Assembly (NCBI RefSeq): GCF_024347055.1
Contig: NZ_AP024895.1
Span: 558,001-622,000, forward strand
Reading direction: 5' to 3'
Length of the DNA stretch: 64,000 bases
Origin: Vibrio porteresiae DSM 19223
GTDB taxonomy: Bacteria > Pseudomonadota > Gammaproteobacteria > Enterobacterales > Vibrionaceae
In this document: positions 8,854-16,831 of the stretch, one piece after another
Layout of the letters: every line of letters starts with the position of its first letter
Numbering within the stretch: the first letter of the stretch is position 1
The notes under the pieces: model-generated
Told to the model about the DNA's origin: nothing
The model's database searches: none
Seen by the model: the letters and a program-made list of their open reading frames with translations, nothing else
Translations under genes and position numbers: made by a program

Positions 8854-11436
8854 ATGTACATGAGCACGGATGAGGTTCGCAACGCGTTCCTCTCATTCTT
8901 TGAAAGTAAAGGTCACCAGATTGTTGACAGTTCATCACTGGTACCTCATAACGACCCAACTCTGCTGTTTACTAACGCAGGGATGAACCAATTTAAAGAC
9001 TGTTTTCTAGGTTTAGAAAAGCGTTCTTACACTCGAGCGACAACAGCTCAACGCTGTGTACGTGCAGGTGGTAAGCACAATGACTTAGAGAACGTCGGCT
9101 TCACTGCACGTCACCACACATTCTTTGAAATGTTAGGTAACTTTAGTTTCGGTGATTACTTCAAAGAAGACGCGATTAAGTTTGCTTGGGAATTTCTGAC
9201 TGAGGTCTTGAAACTTCCACAAGAGCGCCTGCTAGTTACCGTTTACAAAACCGACGATGAAGCTTTCGACATCTGGAACAAACAGATCGGTTTGCCAGCA
9301 GATCGCATCGTGCGCATCGGTGACAAAGAGGGTGGTAAAGCTTACGAGTCAGATAACTTCTGGCAAATGGGCGATACTGGTCCTTGCGGTCCTTGTTCTG
9401 AAATTTTCTACGATCACGGTGATCACATTTGGGGTGGCCGTCCTGGTTCTCCTGAAGAAGATGGCGACCGTTTCATCGAGATCTGGAACAACGTATTTAT
9501 GCAGTTCAACCGTCTTGCTGATGGCACGATGGAACCTCTACCAAAACCATCTGTGGATACTGGTATGGGTATCGAACGTATTTCTGCAATTATGCAGGGC
9601 GTTCACTCTAACTACGAAATCGACGTGTTCCAAACTTTGATCAAAGCTGCCGCAGAAGTGATTGGTTATGAAGATCTTTCTAATCAATCTCTCCGTGTAG
9701 TGGCGGACCATATTCGCTCATGTGCGTTTTTGATCGTTGATGGTGTAATGCCATCGAACGAAGGTCGTGGTTATGTTCTTCGTCGTATTATTCGCCGCGC
9801 AGTTCGTCATGGTAACAAACTGGGTGCGAAAGGCGCTTTCTTCCACAAATTGGTTGGCCCTCTAGCTGAAGTCATGGGCACTGCTGGTCAAGTTCTTAAA
9901 GAACAGCAAGCTGTGGTAGAAAAAGTTCTACGTATCGAAGAAGAAAACTTTGGCCGCACTCTAGACCGTGGTCTGGCGATTTTGAACGACGCGTTAGATA
10001 GCCTATCTGGTAAAGAACTGGATGGCGAGACAGTGTTCAAACTGTATGACACATACGGTTTCCCTGCTGACTTAACTAACGACGTAGCGCGTGAACGTGG
10101 TTTCACTATCGATGAAGCTGGTTTTGAAGCTGCGATGGAAGAACAACGTCAACGTGCACGCGAAGCTGGCCAGTTTGATACTGACTACAACGCAAAAATT
10201 AAGGTAGACGGCAGCACAGAATTTTGCGGTTATACAGCAACTGAAGGTCGCAGCAACATCACTCACCTGTTTGTTGATGGCGAAGAAGTGACTTCTTTAT
10301 CTGCTGGTGACAAAGCGATTGTGGTGTTAGATGAGACTCCTTTCTACGCTGAATCAGGCGGTCAAGCGGGTGATACCGGTGTGCTTGAAACAACAGCGGG
10401 TCGTTTTGTTGTTGAAGATACACAGAAATTGGGCAACGCAATTGCTCATCACGGTGTACTTAAAGAAGGCGTTTTGGCTCAAGGCGATGAAGTGAAAGCG
10501 CTAGTGGATGAGGCTCGCCGTGTGGCTAGCTCACTAAATCACTCTGCAACTCACTTATTGCATGCAGCGTTGCGTCATGTACTAGGTACTCACGTAGCCC
10601 AAAAAGGTTCGTTGGTTCGTGCGGAAAACTTGCGTTTTGACTTCTCTCACCTAGAAGCCATGACTGCTGATGAAATTAAACGTGTTGAACGTTTAGTTAA
10701 TGAGCACATCCGTCGTAACCACGTGATTGAAACCAATATCATGAACATTGACGATGCGAAACAAAAAGGCGCAATGGCTCTGTTCGGTGAAAAATACGAT
10801 GATGAAGTTCGCGTGCTAAGCATGGGCGAATTTTCAACTGAACTTTGTGGTGGTATTCACGCACACCATACTGGTGATATCGGTCTATTCAAGATTGTTT
10901 CTGAAAGCGGTATTGCAGCAGGTATTCGTCGTATCGAAGCAGTAACTGGTGACGCAGCATTAGATTATCTCGAATCACAACATGCGAAATATGAGCATAA
11001 AGTGGAAGAGATGGCTCATAAAGCTAAGTCTCTAGAAAAAGAGATTCAACATCTGAAAGACAAATTGGCATCACAAGCAAGTTCAAGCTTAGTAAGCCAA
11101 GTGAAAGAAATTTCAGGTGTGAAAGTTTTAGTTGCTCAACTTGATGGTGCAGATAACAAAGCTCTGCGCGGAATGGTTGATGAACTGAAGAACCAATTGG
11201 GTAGCGGTATCATCATGCTGGGTAACGTAGCAGATGATAAAGTGGGCCTAATTGCAGGTGTGACCAAAGATCTTATCGGCAAAGTGAAAGCGGGTGACCT
11301 AGTTAACATGGTTGCTCAACAAGTTGGTGGTAAAGGTGGCGGTCGCCCTGATATGGCTCAAGCTGGTGGTAGCGACGCGCATGCGCTTCCTGCTGCACTA
11401 GAGTCAGTAGATGCTTGGATCGCTGAGCGTCTATAA
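8854..11436 (+). CDS. alaS: Alanyl-tRNA synthetase AlaS
   Basis: Charges tRNA-Ala and edits mischarged Ser/Gly; 860 residues, the usual length. Class II catalytic core at the N-terminus (FTNAGMNQFK, RHHTFFEMLGNFSFGDYFK, GMGIERISAI), an editing domain with HSATHLLHAAL and the CGGIH zinc motif, and a C-Ala oligomerisation domain at the end (GGKGGGRPDMAQAGG). Start chosen at the ATG at 8854 (MYMSTDEV), with AGGA eight bases upstream; the upstream in-frame ATG at 8803 adds a non-conserved stretch. lysC follows in the same direction behind a structured leader, as in other Vibrio. Confidence 0.98.
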   Translation: MYMSTDEVRNAFLSFFESKGHQIVDSSSLVPHNDPTLLFTNAGMNQFKDCFLGLEKRSYTRATTAQRCVRAGGKHNDLENVGFTARHHTFFEMLGNFSFGDYFKEDAIKFAWEFLTEVLKLPQERLLVTVYKTDDEAFDIWNKQIGLPADRIVRIGDKEGGKAYESDNFWQMGDTGPCGPCSEIFYDHGDHIWGGRPGSPEEDGDRFIEIWNNVFMQFNRLADGTMEPLPKPSVDTGMGIERISAIMQGVHSNYEIDVFQTLIKAAAEVIGYEDLSNQSLRVVADHIRSCAFLIVDGVMPSNEGRGYVLRRIIRRAVRHGNKLGAKGAFFHKLVGPLAEVMGTAGQVLKEQQAVVEKVLRIEEENFGRTLDRGLAILNDALDSLSGKELDGETVFKLYDTYGFPADLTNDVARERGFTIDEAGFEAAMEEQRQRAREAGQFDTDYNAKIKVDGSTEFCGYTATEGRSNITHLFVDGEEVTSLSAGDKAIVVLDETPFYAESGGQAGDTGVLETTAGRFVVEDTQKLGNAIAHHGVLKEGVLAQGDEVKALVDEARRVASSLNHSATHLLHAALRHVLGTHVAQKGSLVRAENLRFDFSHLEAMTADEIKRVERLVNEHIRRNHVIETNIMNIDDAKQKGAMALFGEKYDDEVRVLSMGEFSTELCGGIHAHHTGDIGLFKIVSESGIAAGIRRIEAVTGDAALDYLESQHAKYEHKVEEMAHKAKSLEKEIQHLKDKLASQASSSLVSQVKEISGVKVLVAQLDGADNKALRGMVDELKNQLGSGIIMLGNVADDKVGLIAGVTKDLIGKVKAGDLVNMVAQQVGGKGGGRPDMAQAGGSDAHALPAALESVDAWIAERL

Positions 11437-11470
11437 CTAAAAATAAATGACGCGCGGTTGATGTTTTTTT

Positions 11471-11550
11471 GACCGAGCGTAACATTACTCAATTAACCAA
11501 GTGGTTTAATTGGCTCGGTCAAAGCCAATTAGCTACTTGGTTTTGTTTTT
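11471..11550 (+). terminator. alaS terminator / possible attenuator in the lysC leader
   Basis: The terminator hairpin is at 11497-11540: CCAAGT pairs with ACTTGG and AATTGGC with GCCAATT, followed by TTTTGTTTTT. Upstream, GACCGAGC (11471-11478) can pair instead with GCTCGGTC (11513-11520), which overlaps the terminator's left arm and loop. The two structures exclude one another, as in attenuators. Sequence does not say whether this serves only to end alaS or also controls read-through into lysC. Confidence 0.65.
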
Positions 11551-11631
11551 GCAACTACCAAATCTATAGTCAATCAGTTGATTAACTCGGTTTGGTCCTA
11601 ATGAGACTTTGTCTTGGGAAGGTGAATACTG

Positions 11632-12819
11632 GTGAAAAAGTCCCTTGTCGTGCAAAAGTTTGGCGGTACCTCTGTAGGTTCAATTGAACGAATCCACACG
11701 GTTGCTGAACACATCATTAAAGCGAAAAATGATGGTAATCAAGTTGTTGTCGTAGTATCGGCAATGTCAGGCGAAACTAATAGACTGTTAGGTTTAGCTC
11801 AGCAAATCGATAGCGTACCGACAGCAAGAGAACTTGATGTTTTGCTTTCTGCTGGTGAACAGGTGTCAATGGCACTGGTCGCAATGACTCTTAATAAAAT
11901 GGGGTATTCTGCACGTTCACTTACCGGAGCTCAGGCGAGCATTGTGACGGACAACCATCACAATGACGCGACAATAAAGCATATTGATACCCGAACGATT
12001 AATGAATTACTGGAACAAGATCACATAGTTATTGTTGCTGGTTTTCAAGGTGTCAATGAAAATGGGGACATCACCACATTAGGACGTGGCGGCTCAGATA
12101 CCAGTGCGGTAACGCTGGCTGGTGCTCTGCAAGCTGATGAATGTCAGATTTTTACCGATGTTGATGGTGTGTACACTTGTGACCCTCGTGTTGTGCCAAC
12201 CGCTCAGAAATTGGATGTGGTCGATTTCCCATCCATGGAAGAGATGGCGCGCAAAGGGGCTAAAGTGCTGCACTTGCCGTGTGTTCAGTATGCATGGCAT
12301 CACCAGGTTCCACTGCGTGTACTTTCAACATTCGATGTAAATGATGGCAGTCTAATCAAGGGTGAAGTGGGCACACATCCTGTTTGTGGTATCGCGATTC
12401 AACGTGATATGGCAATTGTCTGTGTACATCATGATTCATTATCAAGTTTAACTAAGCAGTGTCAGATGCTTGGGATCGAAATTTGGAATGTGATCGATGA
12501 GGCAGATTGGGCAGGAGTGGTAGTAAAACATGATGCTTGCGCGAAATTAGAACTGGTTTTCAGCGATAAAATCCGTAACACTGAACTTGTGAGTTTATTG
12601 ACCACGGTAGGTTTACAAGCACCACACTTGGTTGCTCGCTCTTGTGAGCTATTAGCCGAGAAACACATTGATGTACGTTATATTTCGACCACAAACCAGT
12701 CTGCGATGTTGACGATTGCACCGCAGGATGTGGTAGAAGCTGCGAATGTTCTACATAGCGCTTTTATTACATCAGACGAGGTTATACATGAACCAGTTAT
12801 CCAAGCTAGCTTAGGTTAA
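11632..12819 (+). CDS. lysC: Aspartate kinase (monofunctional, LysC type)
   Basis: Phosphorylates aspartate, the first step to lysine, threonine, methionine and diaminopimelate for peptidoglycan. 395 residues: N-terminal amino-acid kinase domain with KFGGTSVG at residues 9-16 and TTLGRGGSDTSA, then FTDVDGVYTCDPR, and two C-terminal ACT domains that normally bind feedback inhibitors. Start is a GTG at 11632. The alaS-lysC-csrA order is conserved in Vibrio. Which amino acid inhibits it cannot be read from sequence. A structured leader lies upstream; no lysine-riboswitch core was recognised in it. Confidence 0.93.
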   Translation: MKKSLVVQKFGGTSVGSIERIHTVAEHIIKAKNDGNQVVVVVSAMSGETNRLLGLAQQIDSVPTARELDVLLSAGEQVSMALVAMTLNKMGYSARSLTGAQASIVTDNHHNDATIKHIDTRTINELLEQDHIVIVAGFQGVNENGDITTLGRGGSDTSAVTLAGALQADECQIFTDVDGVYTCDPRVVPTAQKLDVVDFPSMEEMARKGAKVLHLPCVQYAWHHQVPLRVLSTFDVNDGSLIKGEVGTHPVCGIAIQRDMAIVCVHHDSLSSLTKQCQMLGIEIWNVIDEADWAGVVVKHDACAKLELVFSDKIRNTELVSLLTTVGLQAPHLVARSCELLAEKHIDVRYISTTNQSAMLTIAPQDVVEAANVLHSAFITSDEVIHEPVIQASLG

Positions 12820-12910
12820 TAGCCATTTCGTCTAAAAGTTTACCTAAATATAACTTTTGATCGATAATAACGTAGTTGCAATAAAACAGAGATTACTCAA
12901 GGAGCAAAGA

Positions 12911-13108
12911 ATGCTAATTTTGACTCGCCGCGTTGGCGAAACACTAATGATCGGTGACGAAGTGACAGTAACTGTACTTGGTGTAAAAGGTAACCAAGTA
13001 CGTATTGGTGTTAACGCACCTAAAGAAGTTTCTGTGCACCGTGAAGAAATTTACATGCGCATTCAAGCAGAAAAAGGTAACGGTAACGTTGCATCTGGCA
13101 ACTACTAA
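12911..13108 (+). CDS. csrA: Carbon storage regulator CsrA
   Basis: RNA-binding global regulator of 65 residues that binds GGA motifs in mRNA leaders and is titrated by Csr small RNAs; in Vibrio it links carbon state to quorum sensing. The conserved start MLILTRRVGETLMIG and the RNA-contacting VHREEIYMRIQ near the end are present. Start at the ATG at 12911 behind AAGGAGCAAAG, an unusually strong ribosome site that itself contains GGA, in keeping with the family's autoregulation. A terminator follows directly. Confidence 0.98.
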   Translation: MLILTRRVGETLMIGDEVTVTVLGVKGNQVRIGVNAPKEVSVHREEIYMRIQAEKGNGNVASGNY

Positions 13109-13120
13109 TTATCTCAATGA

Positions 13121-13147
13121 GGCTGACAAAATTTGTCAGCCTTTTTT
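13121..13147 (+). terminator. csrA terminator
   Basis: Stem GGCTGACAAA / TTTGTCAGCC (about 10 bp, tiny loop) followed by TTTTTTG. Confidence 0.9.
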
Positions 13148-13249
13148 GTACTTAGCTTTTGTAATTTGTAGAAAAAGTTCATTTTCACAGCGCTTTGATT
13201 AAATACGCAACGGTTGAGCGTGTTTTTCTATTTTTTCCCAAGAAAGTGT

Positions 13250-13277
13250 TTGACATATTTTCGGTAAAACGTAATAT
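13250..13277 (+). promoter_or_regulatory. tRNA operon promoter
   Basis: -35 TTGACA (13250-13255), 16-base spacer, -10 TAATAT (13272-13277), followed by a GC-rich discriminator (GTGCCTCCGC) typical of growth-rate and ppGpp-controlled stable-RNA promoters. The first tRNA starts 16 bases downstream. Confidence 0.85.
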
Positions 13278-13292
13278 GTGCCTCCGCAAGAC

Positions 13293-13385
13293 GGTGAGGT
13301 GGCCGAGAGGCCGAAGGCGCTCCCCTGCTAAGGGAGTATGCGGTTTATAGCCGCATCGAGGGTTCGAATCCCTCCCTCACCGCCA
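13293..13385 (+). tRNA. tRNA-Ser(GCT), copy 1
   Basis: 93 bases with encoded CCA. Acceptor GGTGAGG/CCTCACC, long variable arm, anticodon GCT at 13327-13329 in loop CTGCTAA, reading AGC and AGU codons. First gene of the tRNA operon. Confidence 0.97.
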
Positions 13386-13422
13386 TTCTTGCTTTGCTTA
13401 ACTTAGCAACTAAGCAAAATGC

Positions 13423-13499
13423 GCGCCTGTAGCTCAGCTGGATAGAGTACCTGGCTACGAACCAGGCGGTCAGAGGTTCGAATCCTCTCAGGCGCGCCA
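13423..13499 (+). tRNA. tRNA-Arg(ACG), copy 1
   Basis: 77 bases with encoded CCA. Acceptor GCGCCTG/CAGGCGC, anticodon stem CCTGG/CCAGG with loop CTACGAA. Anticodon ACG is normally edited to ICG by TadA and reads CGU, CGC and CGA. Confidence 0.97.
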
Positions 13500-13527
13500 T
13501 ATTCTTTAAGAGTATGAACAATAATGC

Positions 13528-13620
13528 GGTGAGGTGGCCGAGAGGCCGAAGGCGCTCCCCTGCTAAGGGAGTATGCGGTTTATAGCCGCATCGAGGGTTC
13601 GAATCCCTCCCTCACCGCCA
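13528..13620 (+). tRNA. tRNA-Ser(GCT), copy 2
   Basis: Identical in sequence to copy 1 at 13293-13385, including the encoded CCA. Confidence 0.97.
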
Positions 13621-13695
13621 TTTGTTGCCTAAGAATAAAATCTTGCAATAATTGTTATATTAAGAATATTTTTGTGATACACTTCACAAAACTGC

Positions 13696-13772
13696 GCGCC
13701 TGTAGCTCAGCTGGATAGAGTACCTGGCTACGAACCAGGCGGTCAGAGGTTCGAATCCTCTCAGGCGCGCCA
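13696..13772 (+). tRNA. tRNA-Arg(ACG), copy 2
   Basis: Identical to copy 1. First of five copies joined by near-identical spacers. Confidence 0.97.
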
Positions 13773-13857
13773 TTTCTTCTCTTAAGTGTTTCGCTTAAAA
13801 GAAAACGGGATTAAGGGTACTGCCCTGATATGACGAAAGTGATATCGAAAATACAGC

Positions 13858-13934
13858 GCGCCTGTAGCTCAGCTGGATAGAGTACCTGGCTACGAACCAG
13901 GCGGTCAGAGGTTCGAATCCTCTCAGGCGCGCCA
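13858..13934 (+). tRNA. tRNA-Arg(ACG), copy 3
   Basis: Identical to the other Arg(ACG) copies, with encoded CCA; preceded by an 85-base repeated spacer. Confidence 0.97.
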
Positions 13935-14017
13935 TTTTTTCTCTTAAGTAATTTACTTAAAAGAAAACGGAATTAAGGGTACTGCCCTGATATAACGAAA
14001 GTGATATCGAAAACAGC

Positions 14018-14094
14018 GCGCCTGTAGCTCAGCTGGATAGAGTACCTGGCTACGAACCAGGCGGTCAGAGGTTCGAATCCTCTCAGGCGCGCCA
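14018..14094 (+). tRNA. tRNA-Arg(ACG), copy 4
   Basis: Identical to the other Arg(ACG) copies; preceded by an 83-base version of the repeated spacer. Confidence 0.97.
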
Positions 14095-14179
14095 TTTTTT
14101 CTCTTAAGTGTTTTGCTTAAAAGAAAACGCAATTAAGGGTACTGCCCTGATATAACGAAAGTGATATCGAAAATACAGC

Positions 14180-14256
14180 GCGCCTGTAGCTCAGCTGGAT
14201 AGAGTACCTGGCTACGAACCAGGCGGTCAGAGGTTCGAATCCTCTCAGGCGCGCCA
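14180..14256 (+). tRNA. tRNA-Arg(ACG), copy 5
   Basis: Identical to the other Arg(ACG) copies; preceded by an 85-base repeated spacer. Confidence 0.97.
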
Positions 14257-14341
14257 TTCTTTCTCTTAAGTGTTTCGCTTAAAAGAAAACGGGATTAAGG
14301 GTACTGCCCTGATATGACGAAAGTGATATCGAAAATACAGC

Positions 14342-14418
14342 GCGCCTGTAGCTCAGCTGGATAGAGTACCTGGCTACGAACCAGGCGGTCAGAGGTTCGA
14401 ATCCTCTCAGGCGCGCCA
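14342..14418 (+). tRNA. tRNA-Arg(ACG), copy 6
   Basis: Last Arg(ACG) copy, identical to the others; followed closely by the operon terminator. Confidence 0.97.
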
Positions 14419-14424
14419 TCTATT

Positions 14425-14452
14425 AAAAGCCTCGCAATAGCGAGGCTTTTTT
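14425..14452 (+). terminator. tRNA operon terminator
   Basis: Perfect 10-bp stem AAAAGCCTCG / CGAGGCTTTT, loop CAATAG, T run. Confidence 0.93.
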
Positions 14453-14749
14453 CATTTCTGCTCTTCTTTATTTTTCATCTCTAAACCAGATAACTCCCAC
14501 TCATTAGTGTTATATCCCTTGCAAATTAAGCAATCCGTTTGCTAATCCATCATGATTTTGTGATGTAAGTGAATAAAAAATAACCTCCTTTGTGAATAAA
14601 TAGGTTTATACCCAAATCACCTCTGATGCCATGTGTACCTGGTTTGGTTGAGAAGTCATTTAGGTATAGCGCTCGCTGTTGTCATTCATCGTCGAATCTA
14701 GGGAGACTTTTTAGAAGTCTCCGTTCATTTTATGAATCAAGGATCCTAT
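14453..14749 (+). promoter_or_regulatory. oadGAB upstream region with perfect hairpin
   Basis: 297 bases without a gene. A perfect 8-bp stem GGAGACTT / AAGTCTCC (14702-14709 / 14715-14722) with a 5-base loop ends 27 bases before the oadG start. It lacks a T run, so it looks more like an mRNA leader structure or protein site than a terminator. No confident -35/-10 pair was seen. Confidence 0.45.
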
Positions 14750-14998
14750 ATGACGGATATCGGAAGCTTACTTATCGATGCATTTACTTTAATGTGCACG
14801 GGAATGTTGGTCGTGTTTCTATTTCTTACGGTATTAGTCTACCTCGTAAGATTGATGTCTCGACTACTTCCCAAAGAAACACTTCAACCTATTTCACCCC
14901 CTCAACCACTTTCGTCTACTGATCTAAACAGCACTAACCCCAAAGTGATTGCCGCCATATCTGCTGCGGTACATCAATATCGTTTGTCTCGTAAGTAA
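14750..14998 (+). CDS. oadG: Oxaloacetate decarboxylase Na+ pump, gamma subunit OadG
   Basis: Small membrane subunit (82 residues) that assembles the decarboxylase complex. One N-terminal membrane helix (about residues 7-35, LLIDAFTLMCTGMLVVFLFLTVLVYLV), a Pro-rich linker and a C-terminal helix that binds the alpha subunit. Start at the ATG at 14750 with AAGGA six to seven bases upstream; the in-frame ATG at 14732 has no ribosome site. First gene of oadGAB, four bases or so from the next ribosome site. Confidence 0.9.
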   Translation: MTDIGSLLIDAFTLMCTGMLVVFLFLTVLVYLVRLMSRLLPKETLQPISPPQPLSSTDLNSTNPKVIAAISAAVHQYRLSRK

Positions 14999-15025
14999 AC
15001 AGTGAAAGAGAAAGGAGATTTAAGC

Positions 15026-16819
15026 ATGTCTAAATCACTTGCGATCACGGATGTTGTTCTCCGCGATGCTCATCAATCCTTATTCGCGACCCGTATGCGT
15101 ATCGAAGATATGTTACCTATTGCCGCAGAACTGGACAAAATCGGGTATTGGTCTTTAGAAACTTGGGGTGGGGCGACATTTGATGCCTGTATCCGATTTT
15201 TAGGTGAAGATCCTTGGGAACGCCTGCGTTTGTTGAAAAAGGCGATGCCTAATACACCAATGCAAATGTTACTGCGTGGACAAAACTTGCTTGGGTATCG
15301 TCACTATGCAGATGATGTGGTCGCAAAATTTGTTGAGCGCGCTCATGCCAACGGCATGGATGTCTTTCGTATTTTTGATGCGATGAATGATGTGCGAAAT
15401 TTCCAAGCTGCAGTCAAAGCCACTATCGATGTCGGTGCTCATGCGCAAGGCACGCTCTCTTACACAATTAGCCCTGCGCACAATACTCAAACATGGCTGG
15501 ATCTGGCGAAACGTTTAGAAGATCTTGGTTGTCATTCTCTGTGTATTAAAGACATGTCGGGTTTGCTCAAACCTTATGATGCAGAAGAGTTAATCTCTCG
15601 CATTAAGGAGTCATGTTCTATTCCTATTGCTTTGCACTGCCACGCGACAACTGGTCTTTCAACTGCAACCGCAATTAAAGCGATTGAAGCTGGCGTCGAT
15701 ATTTTGGATACCGCGATATCATCGATGAGTCAAACCTATGGGCATACTGCAACAGAGACTGTGGTTGCCATGCTGCAAGGTACACAGCGAGATACCAAAT
15801 TGTCGTTGGAACAGCTCGAAGTGATTGCCACTTACTTCCGTGAAGTAAGGAAGAAATACGCCAAATTTGAAGGCCAATTAAAAGGGATTGATTCGCGTAT
15901 TTTGATTGCTCAAGTACCCGGCGGCATGCTCACCAACATGGAAAGCCAATTAAAAGAGCAGGGGGCGGCTGATCGTCTTGATGAAGTTCTTAAAGAAATT
16001 CCAAATGTTCGCAAGGACTTAGGGTTTATTCCTTTAGTGACTCCTACCTCGCAGATTGTTGGGACTCAATCGGTTCTGAACGTTCTTACTGGGGAGCGCT
16101 ATAAGAGCATTACCAAAGAGACGGCAGGGGTGCTAAAAGGGGAATACGGTGCAACACCTGCAGCAGTCAATAAAGAGTTGCAAGACAAGGTGCTTAATGG
16201 TGAAAAACCGATCACTTGTCGTCCTGCGGATTTGCTCCAACCTGAAATGATTCACTTAGCGACTGAGTTACGAGAAAAAGCCACTCAAGAAGGAATCAAA
16301 TTGGCCAAGGAGCAAGTCGATGATGTGTTGACGTATGCCTTGTTCCCTCAAGTAGGTCTTAAGTTCCTGAAAAATCGTGGTAATCCAGCAGCCTTTGAAC
16401 CAGTGCCAACGGCTAAACCTGCCGTGCAAGCGCCTGTAGTGCCTCAAGCTGCTAAAGGCATTGAGCAATACAGTGTGCGTGTTGATGGACAGGTATATGA
16501 CGTGGAAGTGGGGCCTAAAGGCGAACTCACTTCGGTGACTCCTGCTGGAGCTCCTGCGACTAAATCGGCTGCGCCTTCTCCTGCACCTGCTTCAGTTGCC
16601 AATGGTGGTGATCCAGTGAAGGCACCTCTGGCTGGTAACATCTTTAAAGTGGTGGTGCAGCAAGGTCAAGAAGTGCATGAAGGCGATATTCTGGTTGTTC
16701 TTGAAGCGATGAAAATGGAAACCGAGATTCGTGCCATACACGGTGGGGTAATCCAAGCGATTACGGTGAAAGAGGGTGATGCCGTTTCTGTTGGACAACC
16801 TCTAATGACTTTAGCCTAA
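15026..16819 (+). CDS. oadA: Oxaloacetate decarboxylase, alpha subunit OadA
   Basis: Cytoplasmic carboxyltransferase that moves CO2 from oxaloacetate to biotin. 597 residues: a TIM-barrel carboxyltransferase domain opening VLRDAHQSLFATRM, a connecting PYC/OADA domain, a Pro/Ala linker (about 460-525), and a C-terminal biotinyl domain with EAMKMET, the biotin-bearing Lys being K563. Start at the ATG at 15026 behind AAAGGAG. In Vibrio this pump supports citrate fermentation and energises the membrane with Na+; no citrate lyase genes lie in this window, so the role may be the more general housekeeping one seen at this locus. Confidence 0.96.
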   Translation: MSKSLAITDVVLRDAHQSLFATRMRIEDMLPIAAELDKIGYWSLETWGGATFDACIRFLGEDPWERLRLLKKAMPNTPMQMLLRGQNLLGYRHYADDVVAKFVERAHANGMDVFRIFDAMNDVRNFQAAVKATIDVGAHAQGTLSYTISPAHNTQTWLDLAKRLEDLGCHSLCIKDMSGLLKPYDAEELISRIKESCSIPIALHCHATTGLSTATAIKAIEAGVDILDTAISSMSQTYGHTATETVVAMLQGTQRDTKLSLEQLEVIATYFREVRKKYAKFEGQLKGIDSRILIAQVPGGMLTNMESQLKEQGAADRLDEVLKEIPNVRKDLGFIPLVTPTSQIVGTQSVLNVLTGERYKSITKETAGVLKGEYGATPAAVNKELQDKVLNGEKPITCRPADLLQPEMIHLATELREKATQEGIKLAKEQVDDVLTYALFPQVGLKFLKNRGNPAAFEPVPTAKPAVQAPVVPQAAKGIEQYSVRVDGQVYDVEVGPKGELTSVTPAGAPATKSAAPSPAPASVANGGDPVKAPLAGNIFKVVVQQGQEVHEGDILVVLEAMKMETEIRAIHGGVIQAITVKEGDAVSVGQPLMTLA

Positions 16820-16831
16820 GAGGTCTCTGTT

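Larger units (their letters stand above)
13696..14418 (+). repeat. Tandem array of tRNA-Arg plus spacer (unit ~160-162 bp)
   Basis: Five tRNA-Arg(ACG) genes are joined by four spacers (13773-13857, 13935-14017, 14095-14179, 14257-14341) that differ at only a few positions. Each spacer carries TCTCTTAAG...CTTAAAAGAAAA, AAGGGTACTGCCCT and GATAT-ACGAAAGTGATATC, all able to fold. The spacers at 13773 and 14257 are almost the same. This is the mark of recent amplification by unequal recombination. Confidence 0.93.

Noticed and set aside
11437..11631. Lysine riboswitch upstream of lysC
   Set aside because: The interval is about 195 bases and I could not find the conserved lysine-aptamer core; only competing hairpins are seen.
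13293..14418. Regularly spaced repeats resembling a CRISPR array
   Set aside because: The repeats are complete tRNA genes and the spacers are near-identical instead of unique; no cas genes are present.
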